64,000 bases of DNA, from the IMG/VR virus record IMGVR_UViG_3300038678_000291, positions 19,018 to 83,017 of that record. The stretch is one strand, 5' to 3'. The stretch is from a virus. The notes beneath the pieces are model-generated. The model worked only from the letters and a program-made list of their open reading frames with translations, searched no databases and was not told the origin of the DNA. The position numbers and the translations under genes were made by a program. Numbering within the stretch: the first letter of the stretch is position 1; every line of letters starts with the position of its first letter. Of this stretch, positions 46,274-55,397 are shown in pieces.

Positions 46274-47199
46274 ACATCTATGTTGATGGTAGCAAGCGCC
46301 ATGCAGTTTCCAGAATGTTCCCTGTATGGGAGTCTCTGGAGCATGCTGTAGTAAACAAGCCGGGTAAAGCTGACATACAATTATCGGTGGTCAGGATCGG
46401 CAATGATACGGGGTTGCCAATTGTGTTGAGAGTTGACGGTGTGTATTACGACAAAGACATTGATTATAAGCACACCAATTTGTCAATTTGCAAGGCTCAC
46501 CGTAAGGCCAATGCAGTTATCTATCAATCTAATATGGCGAGACAAATGTGTGAACGATATTTAGGCGAGCGACAGGGGCCATATAGTATAATCCATAACG
46601 GCATTGACCCATCTGGCTGGAATAATCCGGTGGCTCACACAGGTATAAATATATTCTGCTGTGGTAAGTGGCGCAGGCCGAAACGATTAGAGGAGACAAT
46701 TAAAGTATTTAACCTCTTTAGGGAGAGATTCCCTTTTGCCAATTTATGGGTCATTGGTGGATTTAAGAAGGGCGGTAAGCCCATCCCAGGCGAAAACATT
46801 ACTTATTGCGGGCAGATTGATCATGAGAAAATGCAGGGATTATATAGAATTGGTGATATGTTCTTACATCTGTGTAAAAAGGACTCTTGTCCCAGTTCAG
46901 TAGTTGAGGCTATAGCGGCGGGGATGCCCGTGATAACCACCAATGCCTGTGGTGGGGCTACTGAGATGTGCAGGCTAACCCCTGGATGCGTAGTTGTTCC
47001 GGGGGAGGCCGAAGGCACAGACCCAGATTATATTTATCGGGATGCCTACAACAAAATGCCTAAAGATGTGATGATTAATATGGTTAAGGAAATGATAGAA
47101 ATTACTGAGAATAACCTAATAACATCATTGCCCTATGAATTGACAATTGAGCATGCCGCTAAGAAATACTTGGATGTTTTTGAGGGGATTATCCACTAA
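46270..47199 (+). CDS. Glycosyltransferase, GT4-like, paralogue B
   Basis: The 309-residue paralogue of 44757-45695 shares YQSNMARQMCERYL, YSIIHNGIDPSGWNNP, KWRRPKRLEETIKVF and the identical C-lobe VVEAIAAGMPVITTNACGG. The two probably act in sequence or on different acceptors. Confidence 0.85.
   Translation: MNIYVDGSKRHAVSRMFPVWESLEHAVVNKPGKADIQLSVVRIGNDTGLPIVLRVDGVYYDKDIDYKHTNLSICKAHRKANAVIYQSNMARQMCERYLGERQGPYSIIHNGIDPSGWNNPVAHTGINIFCCGKWRRPKRLEETIKVFNLFRERFPFANLWVIGGFKKGGKPIPGENITYCGQIDHEKMQGLYRIGDMFLHLCKKDSCPSSVVEAIAAGMPVITTNACGGATEMCRLTPGCVVVPGEAEGTDPDYIYRDAYNKMPKDVMINMVKEMIEITENNLITSLPYELTIEHAAKKYLDVFEGIIH
46900..46998 (+). repeat. 99-bp block identical to 45396-45494
   Basis: Second copy of the converted block; flanking sequence on both sides diverges at once. 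Confidence 0.9.
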
Positions 47200-47213
47200 G
47201 AGAGGAGTAACCA

Positions 47214-47831
47214 ATGTCTGTATCAGAGAAAAACATTGACAAAAAGCTAGATGATACTTTCTACCAGAAAACATTGCGTCCAGACCGCCAACAATCATAC
47301 AAGCTGATCGCCAAATTCATCACCAGAATAGCATGGCCCCATCAGGCACAAAGTGCAGTGGATTATGGTTGCGGTGCTGGCTGGATTTTGCGCTGGCTAA
47401 ACCATTACGGGGTTACTGACTTGATCGGGATTGAACCTAACCGGGCCGCTGCTTCGGTTATGAACCCGGCAACAAAAACTTGGGTTGAGTTTCGGTCATT
47501 AAGGCGAAGAATAAACCTGGATCGCAAGTTTGACCTGGCTGTATGCTTAGAGGTTGGGGAGCACCTTGAAGAGAGATATGCTGACTTGCTGGTGGAAAAC
47601 ATAACCAAATCTACCGACCTTCTAATATTCTCTGCGGCTACCCCGGGGCAGGGGGGCTGGGGTCATGTCAATGAGCAGCCGCTTGAATACTGGAAAGAGA
47701 AGCTAAGGCTGGTAGGCTTCCTCAACCTCCAGAGCATGACTGCCAAGTTTAGGGTTTATCTGGAAAACAAGGGTGCCAAGAAGTGGTATTGCAATAATAT
47801 TGCGGTATTTGAGAGGGGGATAGTAACTTGA
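47214..47831 (+). CDS. Class I SAM methyltransferase
   Basis: The 205-residue protein contains SAVDYGCGAGWILRWLNHYG (motif I), LIGIEPNRAA, and FDLAVCLEVGEHLEERYADLLVENI, with TPGQGGWGHVNEQPLEYW, typical of sugar or small-molecule methyltransferases in glycan clusters. GAGAGGAG precedes the ATG. Confidence 0.82.
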   Translation: MSVSEKNIDKKLDDTFYQKTLRPDRQQSYKLIAKFITRIAWPHQAQSAVDYGCGAGWILRWLNHYGVTDLIGIEPNRAAASVMNPATKTWVEFRSLRRRINLDRKFDLAVCLEVGEHLEERYADLLVENITKSTDLLIFSAATPGQGGWGHVNEQPLEYWKEKLRLVGFLNLQSMTAKFRVYLENKGAKKWYCNNIAVFERGIVT

Positions 47832-48004
47832 GCAAAAATTGCTGGCTTCATAAAGATCGTTTATGCAGTCCTAACTGCCTTGCTTTTCATGATCAATCTT
47901 CAACTGGAAAAGGGTGCTTGCTTCTTGATGGTTTCAGTTCACTAATTAAGCTGGAAAAATATTTATCAACGACTAAAGCAATGCTTATAAAAAACAAACC
48001 ATGA
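47828..48004 (+). CDS. Small Cys/His protein (58 residues)
   Basis: A TTG frame overlapping both neighbours by 4 bases. Reads NCWLHKDRLCSPNCLAFHD, then a helical tail. The Cys/His spacing suggests a small zinc knuckle. The tight double overlap supports reality. Confidence 0.55.
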   Translation: MSKNCWLHKDRLCSPNCLAFHDQSSTGKGCLLLDGFSSLIKLEKYLSTTKAMLIKNKP

Positions 48005-48894
48005 ACTACATAACTCGCAAAATAAACATTGACGGCAAACAGTGGCTATGCCGGTTAGAAGAGAACGGCGGCGGCATCCAGCGCTTCTTGCGGGGCAAGA
48101 ATGCTACCAACGGTAAGTTGCGGGAGCCTGAGCTATTCTACATTCTCAAGCGGGAAGTCAGGCCAGGAATGACAGTTATGGATTTGGGCGCCAACTTGGG
48201 CTACCTAACCATGTTTTTCGCTGGAGCGGTGGGGAATACGGGCAGGGTATATGCGGTTGAACCTGATCCGATTAATTATAGCATGCTATGGCATAATGTA
48301 GAACTAAACCATATTGGACACATAGTGAAGCACAGTCAAATGGGAATTTCTAACACAAGTGGAGTTGTTGATTTCTACCCTGGCAAGGAGGAGCGGAACC
48401 TGGGCAGCATTAAGAAACACATAAAGTCCAACGGGAAAGCCATCGAAATACAGGTGCATCCCTTAACCACCTATTTCAAAAAACGAGAGCGTTTGCCAGA
48501 TTTAATCAAGATGGACGTAGAGGGGCATGAGGTTGAAATCCTGGAAGGGGGGTTTGACCTGTTTAGCCAGCAGGACTTTCCCTGTAAGATAGTCATGGAA
48601 CTGCACCCGACATTATATTCCAGTGAGCAGAAAATGGAGCAGCGGGTCAGGGCATACCTGGGCATAGGGTTTCAGATTAAATATGTTGTGTCGGCTGGAG
48701 TGCCCGTGCCGGATAAGTTCGGAGAGTGGGGATATACGCCGGTTGCAACCTTTCGGGATAAGCGGGGAGTGTATGAAGGATTCTCGGTTGACCATGCGAT
48801 CCAGGCTTGCTGCTATCGGCATCAGCAATGGATGCCGGGAAAAAAGCGGTATTCGCCTAAGATTGCTAGGTATTTGATGATTGAGAGGGCTTAA
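48001..48894 (+). CDS. FkbM family methyltransferase
   Basis: The 297-residue protein: GMTVMDLGANLGYLTMFFAGAVGNTGRVYAVEPDPINY, then LPDLIKMDVEGHEVEILEGG, the FkbM signature, followed by an extended C-terminal region. FkbM enzymes O-methylate sugars or polyketides. It starts at ATGA overlapping the small Cys/His protein. Confidence 0.88.
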   Translation: MNYITRKINIDGKQWLCRLEENGGGIQRFLRGKNATNGKLREPELFYILKREVRPGMTVMDLGANLGYLTMFFAGAVGNTGRVYAVEPDPINYSMLWHNVELNHIGHIVKHSQMGISNTSGVVDFYPGKEERNLGSIKKHIKSNGKAIEIQVHPLTTYFKKRERLPDLIKMDVEGHEVEILEGGFDLFSQQDFPCKIVMELHPTLYSSEQKMEQRVRAYLGIGFQIKYVVSAGVPVPDKFGEWGYTPVATFRDKRGVYEGFSVDHAIQACCYRHQQWMPGKKRYSPKIARYLMIERA

Positions 48895-48898
48895 GTGA

Positions 48899-49171
48899 AT
48901 GCCGTGTTACGATTGTGGGAAAAAGTATGGGGGCGATGATTGGATCGAGGCTGTTATTCCAGACTTGATTTGGGAAGTGATCAGTCCAACGAAGGGCAAA
49001 AATCCAGATGGAGGTATTCTTTGTATATCTTGTATGGCATGCCGATTAAAAGAAGCTGGATATACAAAAGTCCCTGTTTGGCTCTGCGGGACCGAACCCT
49101 TTAGGGCCGTAGAAGGTGATCCATCAGATAATTTGAGTTTATTGAAAACCTACAAACAAAAAACAATATGA
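48899..49171 (+). CDS. Zinc-ribbon protein
   Basis: The 90-residue protein has CYDCGKKYGGDDW at the N-terminus and LCISCMACRLKEAG near residue 42, forming a four-cysteine ribbon, then VWLCGTEPF. It overlaps the next gene by 4 bases. The function is unknown. Confidence 0.65.
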   Translation: MPCYDCGKKYGGDDWIEAVIPDLIWEVISPTKGKNPDGGILCISCMACRLKEAGYTKVPVWLCGTEPFRAVEGDPSDNLSLLKTYKQKTI

Positions 49172-50112
49172 ACATAACTTATATTTACCACGAATACCGA
49201 AATCGCCGTAAGCGATATGCCGATGAGATGACTAAGCTGGGGCATAAAGTGTCTTTGCTCCCCGTGGCGAACAAGAAAGCTCCCGGCCTGATTACCTGCC
49301 AGCAGATTAAGGATACTAAACCTGACCTCCTTTTCCTGCTCAGTCCATTCTATATCGCCAACAAGGTAATCACTGATGAGGCTATTGCCTGGGCCAAGAA
49401 CAGGGGCACCCCCATTGTCTGTTATTCAACCCTCAACACCCAGGTACCGTTTACGGAAATGAATGCGACATGGAAAGCCTTTGATATATTCTTTGCTCAG
49501 CAGAGGCAATTGACAACACACCTGAAATCAATAGGAGTGAATGCTCACTATATGCCGCTTGGCTTTTATCCCGATCAGTATCCGCCGAGGAGGGGAGCAA
49601 AGACCCTGCCTATATCGTTTATGGGCAACCCTCAGACTACAGTCAATGGTAGCGACAAGCGAGTTGAGTATGTGAAGACACTAGCAGGACGTGGCATTAA
49701 AGTATGGGGCAAGGCGTTTAATGGTAAAGGGATTGAGGCTAAAGCATTCAACGGCCACGCAAGGCAATGTGAAGTTTATGCGCAGAGTAAAATCAACTTA
49801 GACTTGCCATTCATAAACTCAGCACACCCGTTTTATGCTAACATGTATCACCTTAAGAACCGCTTCTTTGAGGTACCAGCCACCCAAAATTTTCTGCTTA
49901 CGGCAATGTGCGGGGAGTTCACGGATATATTGGGCGAGGACATGGTGGGCTACTATGATGACAGCCCAGAAGGGTTGCGGACGGCGGTTCATGAATATCT
50001 GGGGAATGATGCCCTGCGTCAGGGGATGGCTACCCGTGCTCATGTCGAGGTAATGGCTAAGCATACTTTTGGGCATAGGTTTAGGGAAATGTTTAGAGTA
50101 TTAGAGGTATAA
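49168..50112 (+). CDS. Glycosyltransferase, CgeB/Glyco_trans_1_2-like
   Basis: The 314-residue protein: YADEMTKLGHKVSLLPV, PDLLFLLSPFYI, MPLGFYPDQYPP, ISFMGNPQT, YAQSKINLDLPFIN, KNRFFEVPATQNFLLT with EFTDILGEDMVGYYDD. This is the spore-maturation CgeB-like GT-B family, which transfers sugars to protein or wall polymers. Confidence 0.8.
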   Translation: MNITYIYHEYRNRRKRYADEMTKLGHKVSLLPVANKKAPGLITCQQIKDTKPDLLFLLSPFYIANKVITDEAIAWAKNRGTPIVCYSTLNTQVPFTEMNATWKAFDIFFAQQRQLTTHLKSIGVNAHYMPLGFYPDQYPPRRGAKTLPISFMGNPQTTVNGSDKRVEYVKTLAGRGIKVWGKAFNGKGIEAKAFNGHARQCEVYAQSKINLDLPFINSAHPFYANMYHLKNRFFEVPATQNFLLTAMCGEFTDILGEDMVGYYDDSPEGLRTAVHEYLGNDALRQGMATRAHVEVMAKHTFGHRFREMFRVLEV

Positions 50113-50115
50113 GAA

Positions 50116-50433
50116 ATGGAATGGATGATAGAAGATGCAACAATCCCGTTGGCTTCTTTTGGGGCATTTGGACATAAATTTGTTTTCACATTGTTTGAAT
50201 TATATCTTGGCCTTTATGATAATTATGGATTTAGGCTCTTTACCATCGTGGTTCATAGTAAAGAACAATACTATAAGTATACAGGGAGTTTGTTGGGATT
50301 GTCGCTTGATACAACGGGGTCGATTACGGTACGCATCCAGTTTTTGTTTCATCGAATAATTATCAGTAAATTGCAAAAACATAATCCCTTTACTTTCTTC
50401 TATGAGCCGGGCTCATTGTTTTGTAAAAGGTGA
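50116..50433 (+). CDS. Hypothetical protein
   Basis: The 105-residue protein is hydrophobic and aromatic (FGAFGHKFVFTLFELYLGLYDNYG) without clear membrane helices. It ends just before the next gene. No family was recognised; ribosome site weak. Confidence 0.4.
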   Translation: MEWMIEDATIPLASFGAFGHKFVFTLFELYLGLYDNYGFRLFTIVVHSKEQYYKYTGSLLGLSLDTTGSITVRIQFLFHRIIISKLQKHNPFTFFYEPGSLFCKR

Positions 50434-50440
50434 ACCATTA

Positions 50441-51004
50441 ATGGGGACTGAACGGGGACCGGGATTTTACACTGGTGACAAATACATGAAGCCGGAAATT
50501 TATGCTCGCTATGAGCCAGTATACCGGCAGGCGGTTAGCCTTTTGCCTCCCCCTGGTGTTTGCCCCAGGATTATTGACTTAGGGTGCGGGGTTGGGCATT
50601 TTGCCCGCATGGTAGACGAAGGAGGCTATGCAGGCTATCTGGGCATTGACTTCTCAGAGCAAATGTTAGAGAAGGCCAGAGCGAATGCACCAGGGCTTCA
50701 GTTTGTACAAGGGGATTTATTGGAAAGATCGTCTCAGTGGATTTATAATAATAATGGGATTTTTGTCTTACTCGAAGTATTAGAACACATTAAAGATGAT
50801 TTGGCAGCCCTGGATAATATCTCCTTCGGTAGCCAAGTCATATTTTCAGTACCGAGTTTTGATGCCCGCTCCCATGTGAGGCGTTTTAAGAATACCGGGG
50901 CGGTTATTGCTAGATATGGGCACTTGCTAAGGTTTGATAAAATTGTACAGTTGCCTTGGGGCAAGTCAAACAAGGTGTTTATGTTCAAGTGTGAGCGAAT
51001 ATGA
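50441..51004 (+). CDS. Class I SAM methyltransferase
   Basis: The start at 50441 follows AAAGGTG; an earlier start would overlap the previous gene. The 187-residue enzyme reads PRIIDLGCGVGHFARMVDEGG, YLGIDFSEQMLEKAR, FVQGDLLE, FVLLEVLEHIKDD, a complete motif I-III set. It probably methylates a glycan. It overlaps the next gene by 4 bases. Confidence 0.85.
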   Translation: MGTERGPGFYTGDKYMKPEIYARYEPVYRQAVSLLPPPGVCPRIIDLGCGVGHFARMVDEGGYAGYLGIDFSEQMLEKARANAPGLQFVQGDLLERSSQWIYNNNGIFVLLEVLEHIKDDLAALDNISFGSQVIFSVPSFDARSHVRRFKNTGAVIARYGHLLRFDKIVQLPWGKSNKVFMFKCERI

Positions 51005-52014
51005 AAACATTTTGGCTATTTAGAACCAACTTACGGCAGTTTGAATACTACCATCAGTATACCAACCTGGCCGAATTCAAGAAGAAATGCCATGATTTTT
51101 ATCTGTTACAGGGCATCTGGTTTTTAGAGAATGGCATATTTGACGAAGTGGTTATCTGGAGGCTTACACCAAAAGACGTTAGTGAAACAGAGATAGTATT
51201 TGACATTAACGGAAAGAAATTTATACAACGATTTGTGCATAATTTTGATGAATGCTTTTACCACCAGAGCCCAAGTATTACATTTTTTAGGGGGGGGTTC
51301 CCCGAATATGGGAAGCTTACCAAAACGCTACCTGATTATTTTGGGCTAAGCCTCTATTGCGGGACAGGGCAGCGAGTAAGGCCGCGGCACGGCGGGGAAT
51401 ATAGCAAGATACTGGTGGAAGATGACCTGGATTTAGAAAATGGTGATATCCCGTTTTACAAGACGGCTAATCAGCAAATATTTAGACCGATAAAGGCAGA
51501 ACAGCAATATGACATCTGCTGGCCTTGCAATTTCAGCCAGATTAACTGCAAGGGCCAGCAGTTCTTTATCGACGAAGTAGGGAAATCAGCATATTTGAAG
51601 CAGCTTAAAATTTTACATGTGGGTAATAAGCCGGAGATGGGCAGGAAGCTATGTAAACAGTGCAGGGTATCAAACATTGAATTCGCAGGGTATGTTTCCA
51701 GACCAGAATTAAACACCCTGTTAAATCAGAGCAAGCTAGGTTTGATCACTTCAAACCAACTTGATGGTAGCCCCCGAATACTCACTGAGATAATGGCATC
51801 GGGAATTCCGCTGTTAATCAATGGTTGGACAAGGAGACTGAAGTATTACCATAGCGGGGCTGTTGTGGGGTTCCCTCAAGGCGGCATAGAGGCTAGAACA
51901 GCAGAAGCAATGAGAAACTATGCACGGCTAAAGCGAAGGGCACTGGCGGGCTTAGAATGCCTCTCAATGGATACTATTTGCAAACTGAACCTAAGCCAGT
52001 GGGGGTTAGCGTGA
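51001..52014 (+). CDS. Glycosyltransferase-like protein
   Basis: The 337-residue protein has GT-B-like C-lobe features: LKILHVGNKPEMGRKLCKQC, NIEFAGYVSRPELNTLLNQSKLGLITSNQLDGSPRILTEIMASGIPLLIN. The N-terminus is more divergent. Donor and acceptor unknown. Confidence 0.7.
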   Translation: MKTFWLFRTNLRQFEYYHQYTNLAEFKKKCHDFYLLQGIWFLENGIFDEVVIWRLTPKDVSETEIVFDINGKKFIQRFVHNFDECFYHQSPSITFFRGGFPEYGKLTKTLPDYFGLSLYCGTGQRVRPRHGGEYSKILVEDDLDLENGDIPFYKTANQQIFRPIKAEQQYDICWPCNFSQINCKGQQFFIDEVGKSAYLKQLKILHVGNKPEMGRKLCKQCRVSNIEFAGYVSRPELNTLLNQSKLGLITSNQLDGSPRILTEIMASGIPLLINGWTRRLKYYHSGAVVGFPQGGIEARTAEAMRNYARLKRRALAGLECLSMDTICKLNLSQWGLA

Positions 52015-52967
52015 AAGGCTCAAAAGTAGCAGTCTACTTCTGCAACGGCATAGGCAACCTCCTTATGATGACACCGGCAATCCAAGCCCTGAGCAAGTTA
52101 TACGGTGATTCCAAGGTGGATATTGTAATGCCTTCTGAGTGGAACGATTACCGTGCTCCGATTATAAAGGACATTCTTAACCGCTGGGGATTAATTGGCA
52201 AGGTGATAAGCTTTCCGGTGGATAAATTCTATCCCAAAAGTTACAAACTATTATTCACCACGGCCCATTGTGAGCCTTCACAGGCTGCCAGTCTGTTCCA
52301 GCAAAAAGGGAATAAGTTTGGGAAAGCTGACTGGCTAACCGATTATCCGCATGAGATTGAATACTACATGTCCGAGGTTTATGGGCTTGGTTATAAAGGG
52401 TTGACCCCACCCATCGTAGCACCAATGGCAGAGCAGCCCACATTACAGGGCGATAAGCCCAAGATAGCTTTTTATAATGGGGCGGCCAGCCTATCAAAAC
52501 GATACAGGTGGGAACGAAAGAGATGGGATAGATTTGGGGAATTGGCAGAGGAACTGCACAGCTACCATGGGGCGGACATTGTTTTTCTTGGAGGAAAGTC
52601 TGAGCAAAAAGAGGGGAAAAGGTTAGCCGGTAAGTTCGAATTTGTTACTAACTATGCCGGTAATCTGTCTTTCATGGAGTCTGTCAAGGCGCTAAGCCAA
52701 TGCAAGCTAATGATAAGCACGGATTCAGCATTGATGCACGCAGCCGGGGCCGTAGATGTTCCGGTGGTAGCTTTATTCGGAGCAACCATGGTGAGCAAAA
52801 ACCGCCCCTACTCCGGCAAGCATGCCATAGTGAGAGGTAAATGTGCTTATGCCCCCTGTCAGTACAGGAGTCAATTTTACACATGCAAGGATTTTAAATG
52901 CATGGATAGTATTTCAGTTGGGCAGGTAATGCAAGCTGTGAGAGAAATGGGGGTGCAACGACAATGA
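52011..52967 (+). CDS. GT9 heptosyltransferase-like glycosyltransferase
   Basis: The GTG at 52011, overlapping the previous stop after GGGGG, was preferred to a start 54 bases earlier. The enzyme reads KVAVYFCNGIGNLLMMTPAIQALSKLYG (GT9 N-lobe), IAFYNGAAS, YRWERKRWDRFGELAEEL, NYAGNLSFMESVKALSQCKLMISTDSALMHAAGAVDVPVVALFGAT, the classic heptosyltransferase C-lobe. Such enzymes act on lipopolysaccharide core or related glycans. Confidence 0.88.
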   Translation: MKGSKVAVYFCNGIGNLLMMTPAIQALSKLYGDSKVDIVMPSEWNDYRAPIIKDILNRWGLIGKVISFPVDKFYPKSYKLLFTTAHCEPSQAASLFQQKGNKFGKADWLTDYPHEIEYYMSEVYGLGYKGLTPPIVAPMAEQPTLQGDKPKIAFYNGAASLSKRYRWERKRWDRFGELAEELHSYHGADIVFLGGKSEQKEGKRLAGKFEFVTNYAGNLSFMESVKALSQCKLMISTDSALMHAAGAVDVPVVALFGATMVSKNRPYSGKHAIVRGKCAYAPCQYRSQFYTCKDFKCMDSISVGQVMQAVREMGVQRQ

Positions 52968-53182
52968 ACTTCTTGCTGTATTGGGGAATAACAGCTATAA
53001 GTGTAATCCTTGTGGTGTTTTGGTTCTGGGGTGGTGTTGGTATTCTTTGTATTGATCGAAATCGTTCAGGTGATCGAGGATTAATGAAAATAATAGTAAA
53101 AATGATTGTGAAATACAGGGTTTTGGTGTTTTTTGTCCATATAACATTGTGGCCTTCTTTGCTTATGTACGTAAGCAAATAA
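52964..53182 (+). CDS. Small membrane protein
   Basis: The 72-residue product has a first hydrophobic segment (LLYWGITAISVILVVFWFWGGVGIL) and a second near the C-terminus (VLVFFVHITLWPSLLMYV), probably two spans. It overlaps the glycosyltransferase stop by 4 bases and closes the island. Confidence 0.55.
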   Translation: MNFLLYWGITAISVILVVFWFWGGVGILCIDRNRSGDRGLMKIIVKMIVKYRVLVFFVHITLWPSLLMYVSK

Positions 53183-53198
53183 TTCAAGGGGTATTTTA

Positions 53199-53846
53199 AT
53201 GGCAACCGACATAATGGTAGTTAGAGATTATGAACTAACAACCAAAACAGCCCTACAGAATTACCTGGGCATCAATGATGACACCCCAGAGCTATTTGTG
53301 GCTATCCGACTCATGAAGGCGGCCACTGATTTTATTGAGGGTCAATTGATAAGCTCGGATATTATGCAAGGGGGATATTGCTCCCGCCGATTTAAAGCCA
53401 CTGATTATGCCCTGGCGAAATATTCTGGGGAGGGATTTAGGGATTTGCTAATGAGGCAATATCCGATTAATTCCATTACCACGATCATAATTGGCGATAC
53501 AACCGAATTCCCGTCTGGATCAGATACCCTGGCCGACCTGGGATTTTATATTGACGCTGACATTACGGGAAATATTATAAACACCGGGATTTGGCCTACA
53601 GGTGATCCCCAAAACATACAGATTACCTATAATGCGGGTTTTGCTGAGATTCCTTATGATTTAGAAATGGCCGCCATTGGGATGGTAGCTTTGAAATATA
53701 ATATATACAAGGAGCACTCGGAAGGATTCAAATCAGAAAAGAAGGGGCTATATACCTACACCATGGCCGATATTGACAAAGACAATCCCTTCGGCGGCGG
53801 GCTGATTAAGGATATACTGGATCAATTTAGGAAGCCAACATTTTGA
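53199..53846 (+). CDS. Head-tail connector (adaptor, gp6-like)
   Basis: The 215-residue protein resembles phage gp6/Gp15-type connector proteins: a helical N-terminus (TKTALQNYLGINDDTPELFVAIRLMKAATDFIE), RQYPINSITTIIIGDT, and ITYNAGFAEIPYDLEMAAIGMVALKYN. It binds the portal ring after packaging. GGGGTATTTT gives a weak ribosome site. Confidence 0.8.
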   Translation: MATDIMVVRDYELTTKTALQNYLGINDDTPELFVAIRLMKAATDFIEGQLISSDIMQGGYCSRRFKATDYALAKYSGEGFRDLLMRQYPINSITTIIIGDTTEFPSGSDTLADLGFYIDADITGNIINTGIWPTGDPQNIQITYNAGFAEIPYDLEMAAIGMVALKYNIYKEHSEGFKSEKKGLYTYTMADIDKDNPFGGGLIKDILDQFRKPTF

Positions 53847-54166
53847 GTTACCCATCATTACTAAACCTAATCTGTGATATACAGGAAGAGACGGTTACTT
53901 ACTCTGATACTGGCTCCCCGTCAACGGCTTGGGCAGACAAGGCGACCAATGAAAAGTGCGGGATACAGCCAGCATCCGGCGGTCTGGTAAGTGCCGAATA
54001 TGCAGAGCGGTATAATATAACCAATGTGGGATTCTTTTTAATCAGTGCGGATATAGTAGCTGGAAATAAGGTGATTGTGGGTGGCACTGAATATATAGTC
54101 AAGCGGGTATTTGATGCTGCTGGCAGGGGGCACCACAAAGAAGTTGGGCTGGAGTTGAAAGCATGA
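53843..54166 (+). CDS. Head closure/head-tail joining protein
   Basis: The 107-residue protein begins with TTG (overlap with the previous stop). The strand-rich pattern CGIQPASGGLVSAEYAERYNITNVGFFLI...DIVAGNKVIVGGTEYIVKRVFD is typical of SPP1 gp16/HK97 stopper proteins that seal the filled head. Confidence 0.78.
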   Translation: MSYPSLLNLICDIQEETVTYSDTGSPSTAWADKATNEKCGIQPASGGLVSAEYAERYNITNVGFFLISADIVAGNKVIVGGTEYIVKRVFDAAGRGHHKEVGLELKA

Positions 54167-54585
54167 ACAAGTACCCGCAGATCAATCCAGATGATTATCA
54201 ACAAGGCTCACCAGAGAGAGTTTTAGCTGAATACCTGGTTGCCTGGCAAAACGAAGATTGGAATAAGATGCTGGGGTCTACTCAGTTAACCTGGCGCAGC
54301 CAGACAAAAGAGGCAACCGAAAGGCTGAAGGCTCAGCATGAATTCATGAAGCTAAAAGGGGCTGAAATGATAAGCGCCAAGACCCCGCCTGGTGTCAATG
54401 GTTCAGTATGTCAGGACATAATTGCCACCATCTTTTATACCGTCCCGGCGGGAGAGAAAAAATTTAGAAAAATGGTTAAGGAAAAGAAAATTAAGGCAAG
54501 GCTTATTCGCGAATCCGCTCCCTTTAAGGCAGATAAAGATGGCGAGTGGGGAGTTAATCCGGTATCGGCATTGAGGACGGCTTAA
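54163..54585 (+). CDS. Hypothetical protein in connector cluster
   Basis: The 140-residue protein begins EYLVAWQNEDWNKM and has a SnoaL/cystatin-like helical-strand feel. It overlaps both neighbours by 1-4 bases. No specific connector family was recognised; its position suggests a virion or assembly role. Confidence 0.55.
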   Translation: MNKYPQINPDDYQQGSPERVLAEYLVAWQNEDWNKMLGSTQLTWRSQTKEATERLKAQHEFMKLKGAEMISAKTPPGVNGSVCQDIIATIFYTVPAGEKKFRKMVKEKKIKARLIRESAPFKADKDGEWGVNPVSALRTA

Positions 54586-55064
54586 TGGCTGTAGCAGGCG
54601 GCTTCAGGTCATCGTTTGCGTTGGATACAAGTAGCTTCATGGCTGGTATCCGGAGGGCTAAGGCCGAATATGAGCGGCGGGCAAGGCAAGCTATTAATCT
54701 GGGGGTAATGCTCTTTGAGCGGGAAGTAAAGAAAGAACTCAGTAAACCAGGGACGGGTAGGTTATATAAACGCAGGAGACGAAGGGGAAGGGGGCAGTTT
54801 CACAGGGCATCGGCAGAGGGTCACCCACCGGCTTCAGACATGGGGATACTTAGATCATCCATTACACATTTGGTAGAGCGGGAGCTTTTGGCTTGGGTTG
54901 GGCAGGTAGGAACTGATGCGCCATATGCACGCATACTGGAATTCGGTGGTTATACTGGTAGGGGCGGGGCGACATTCATAGCGGCCAGGCCATTTATCTT
55001 GACCACCTTGGAGCGCATACGACCTCAGTTGCTAATAATCTTTGCGGCAACACTTGGGGGATAA
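54585..55064 (+). CDS. HK97 gp10-like tail component
   Basis: The 159-residue basic protein: FMAGIRRAKAEYERRARQAINLGVMLFEREVKKELSKPGTGRLYKRRRRRG, DMGILRSSITH, VGTDAPYARILEFGG, RPFILTTLERIRP. This matches the gp10/minor tail completion family. Confidence 0.85.
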   Translation: MAVAGGFRSSFALDTSSFMAGIRRAKAEYERRARQAINLGVMLFEREVKKELSKPGTGRLYKRRRRRGRGQFHRASAEGHPPASDMGILRSSITHLVERELLAWVGQVGTDAPYARILEFGGYTGRGGATFIAARPFILTTLERIRPQLLIIFAATLGG

Positions 55065-55066
55065 TA

Positions 55067-55219
55067 ATGATTTTTATAGAAATTGGCGGGGTTTTGGTAG
55101 TTATCCTTTTGGTTTTAGTGTTTTCTTTGCCGGATGGTGGAGGGACACGCCGGAGTATACGGCCAACAACAAAGCGTCCTGGCCCTACAGCATGGAAGCC
55201 TATGAATGACTGTTTGTAA
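55067..55219 (+). CDS. Small membrane protein (50 residues)
   Basis: One transmembrane segment (FIEIGGVLVVILLVLVFSL) followed by a basic Gly/Arg/Pro tail. It overlaps the next gene by 14 bases. The function is unknown. Confidence 0.5.
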   Translation: MIFIEIGGVLVVILLVLVFSLPDGGGTRRSIRPTTKRPGPTAWKPMNDCL

Positions 55220-55394
55220 ATATTGTGGTGAGCCCCTGAAAATGGGAATGGTCATTTGCTTGGCTTGTGGCAGACATCAGACCAACAAAGGAATAAGGTT
55301 GGTTAGTGAGTATGTGTACACGGTAAGTAAGTTTAGGGGTGGGCAAATCAAGCACAGCCCAGACAAAAAGGTATTTTATCCTTTCGCCAGGTAG
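55206..55394 (+). CDS. Small zinc-ribbon protein
   Basis: The 62-residue protein starts MTVCKYCGEPLKMGMVICLACGRH: two CxxCG/CxxC pairs 14 residues apart form a clear zinc ribbon. The basic C-terminal half may bind nucleic acid. Confidence 0.65.
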   Translation: MTVCKYCGEPLKMGMVICLACGRHQTNKGIRLVSEYVYTVSKFRGGQIKHSPDKKVFYPFAR

Positions 55395-55397
55395 ACC

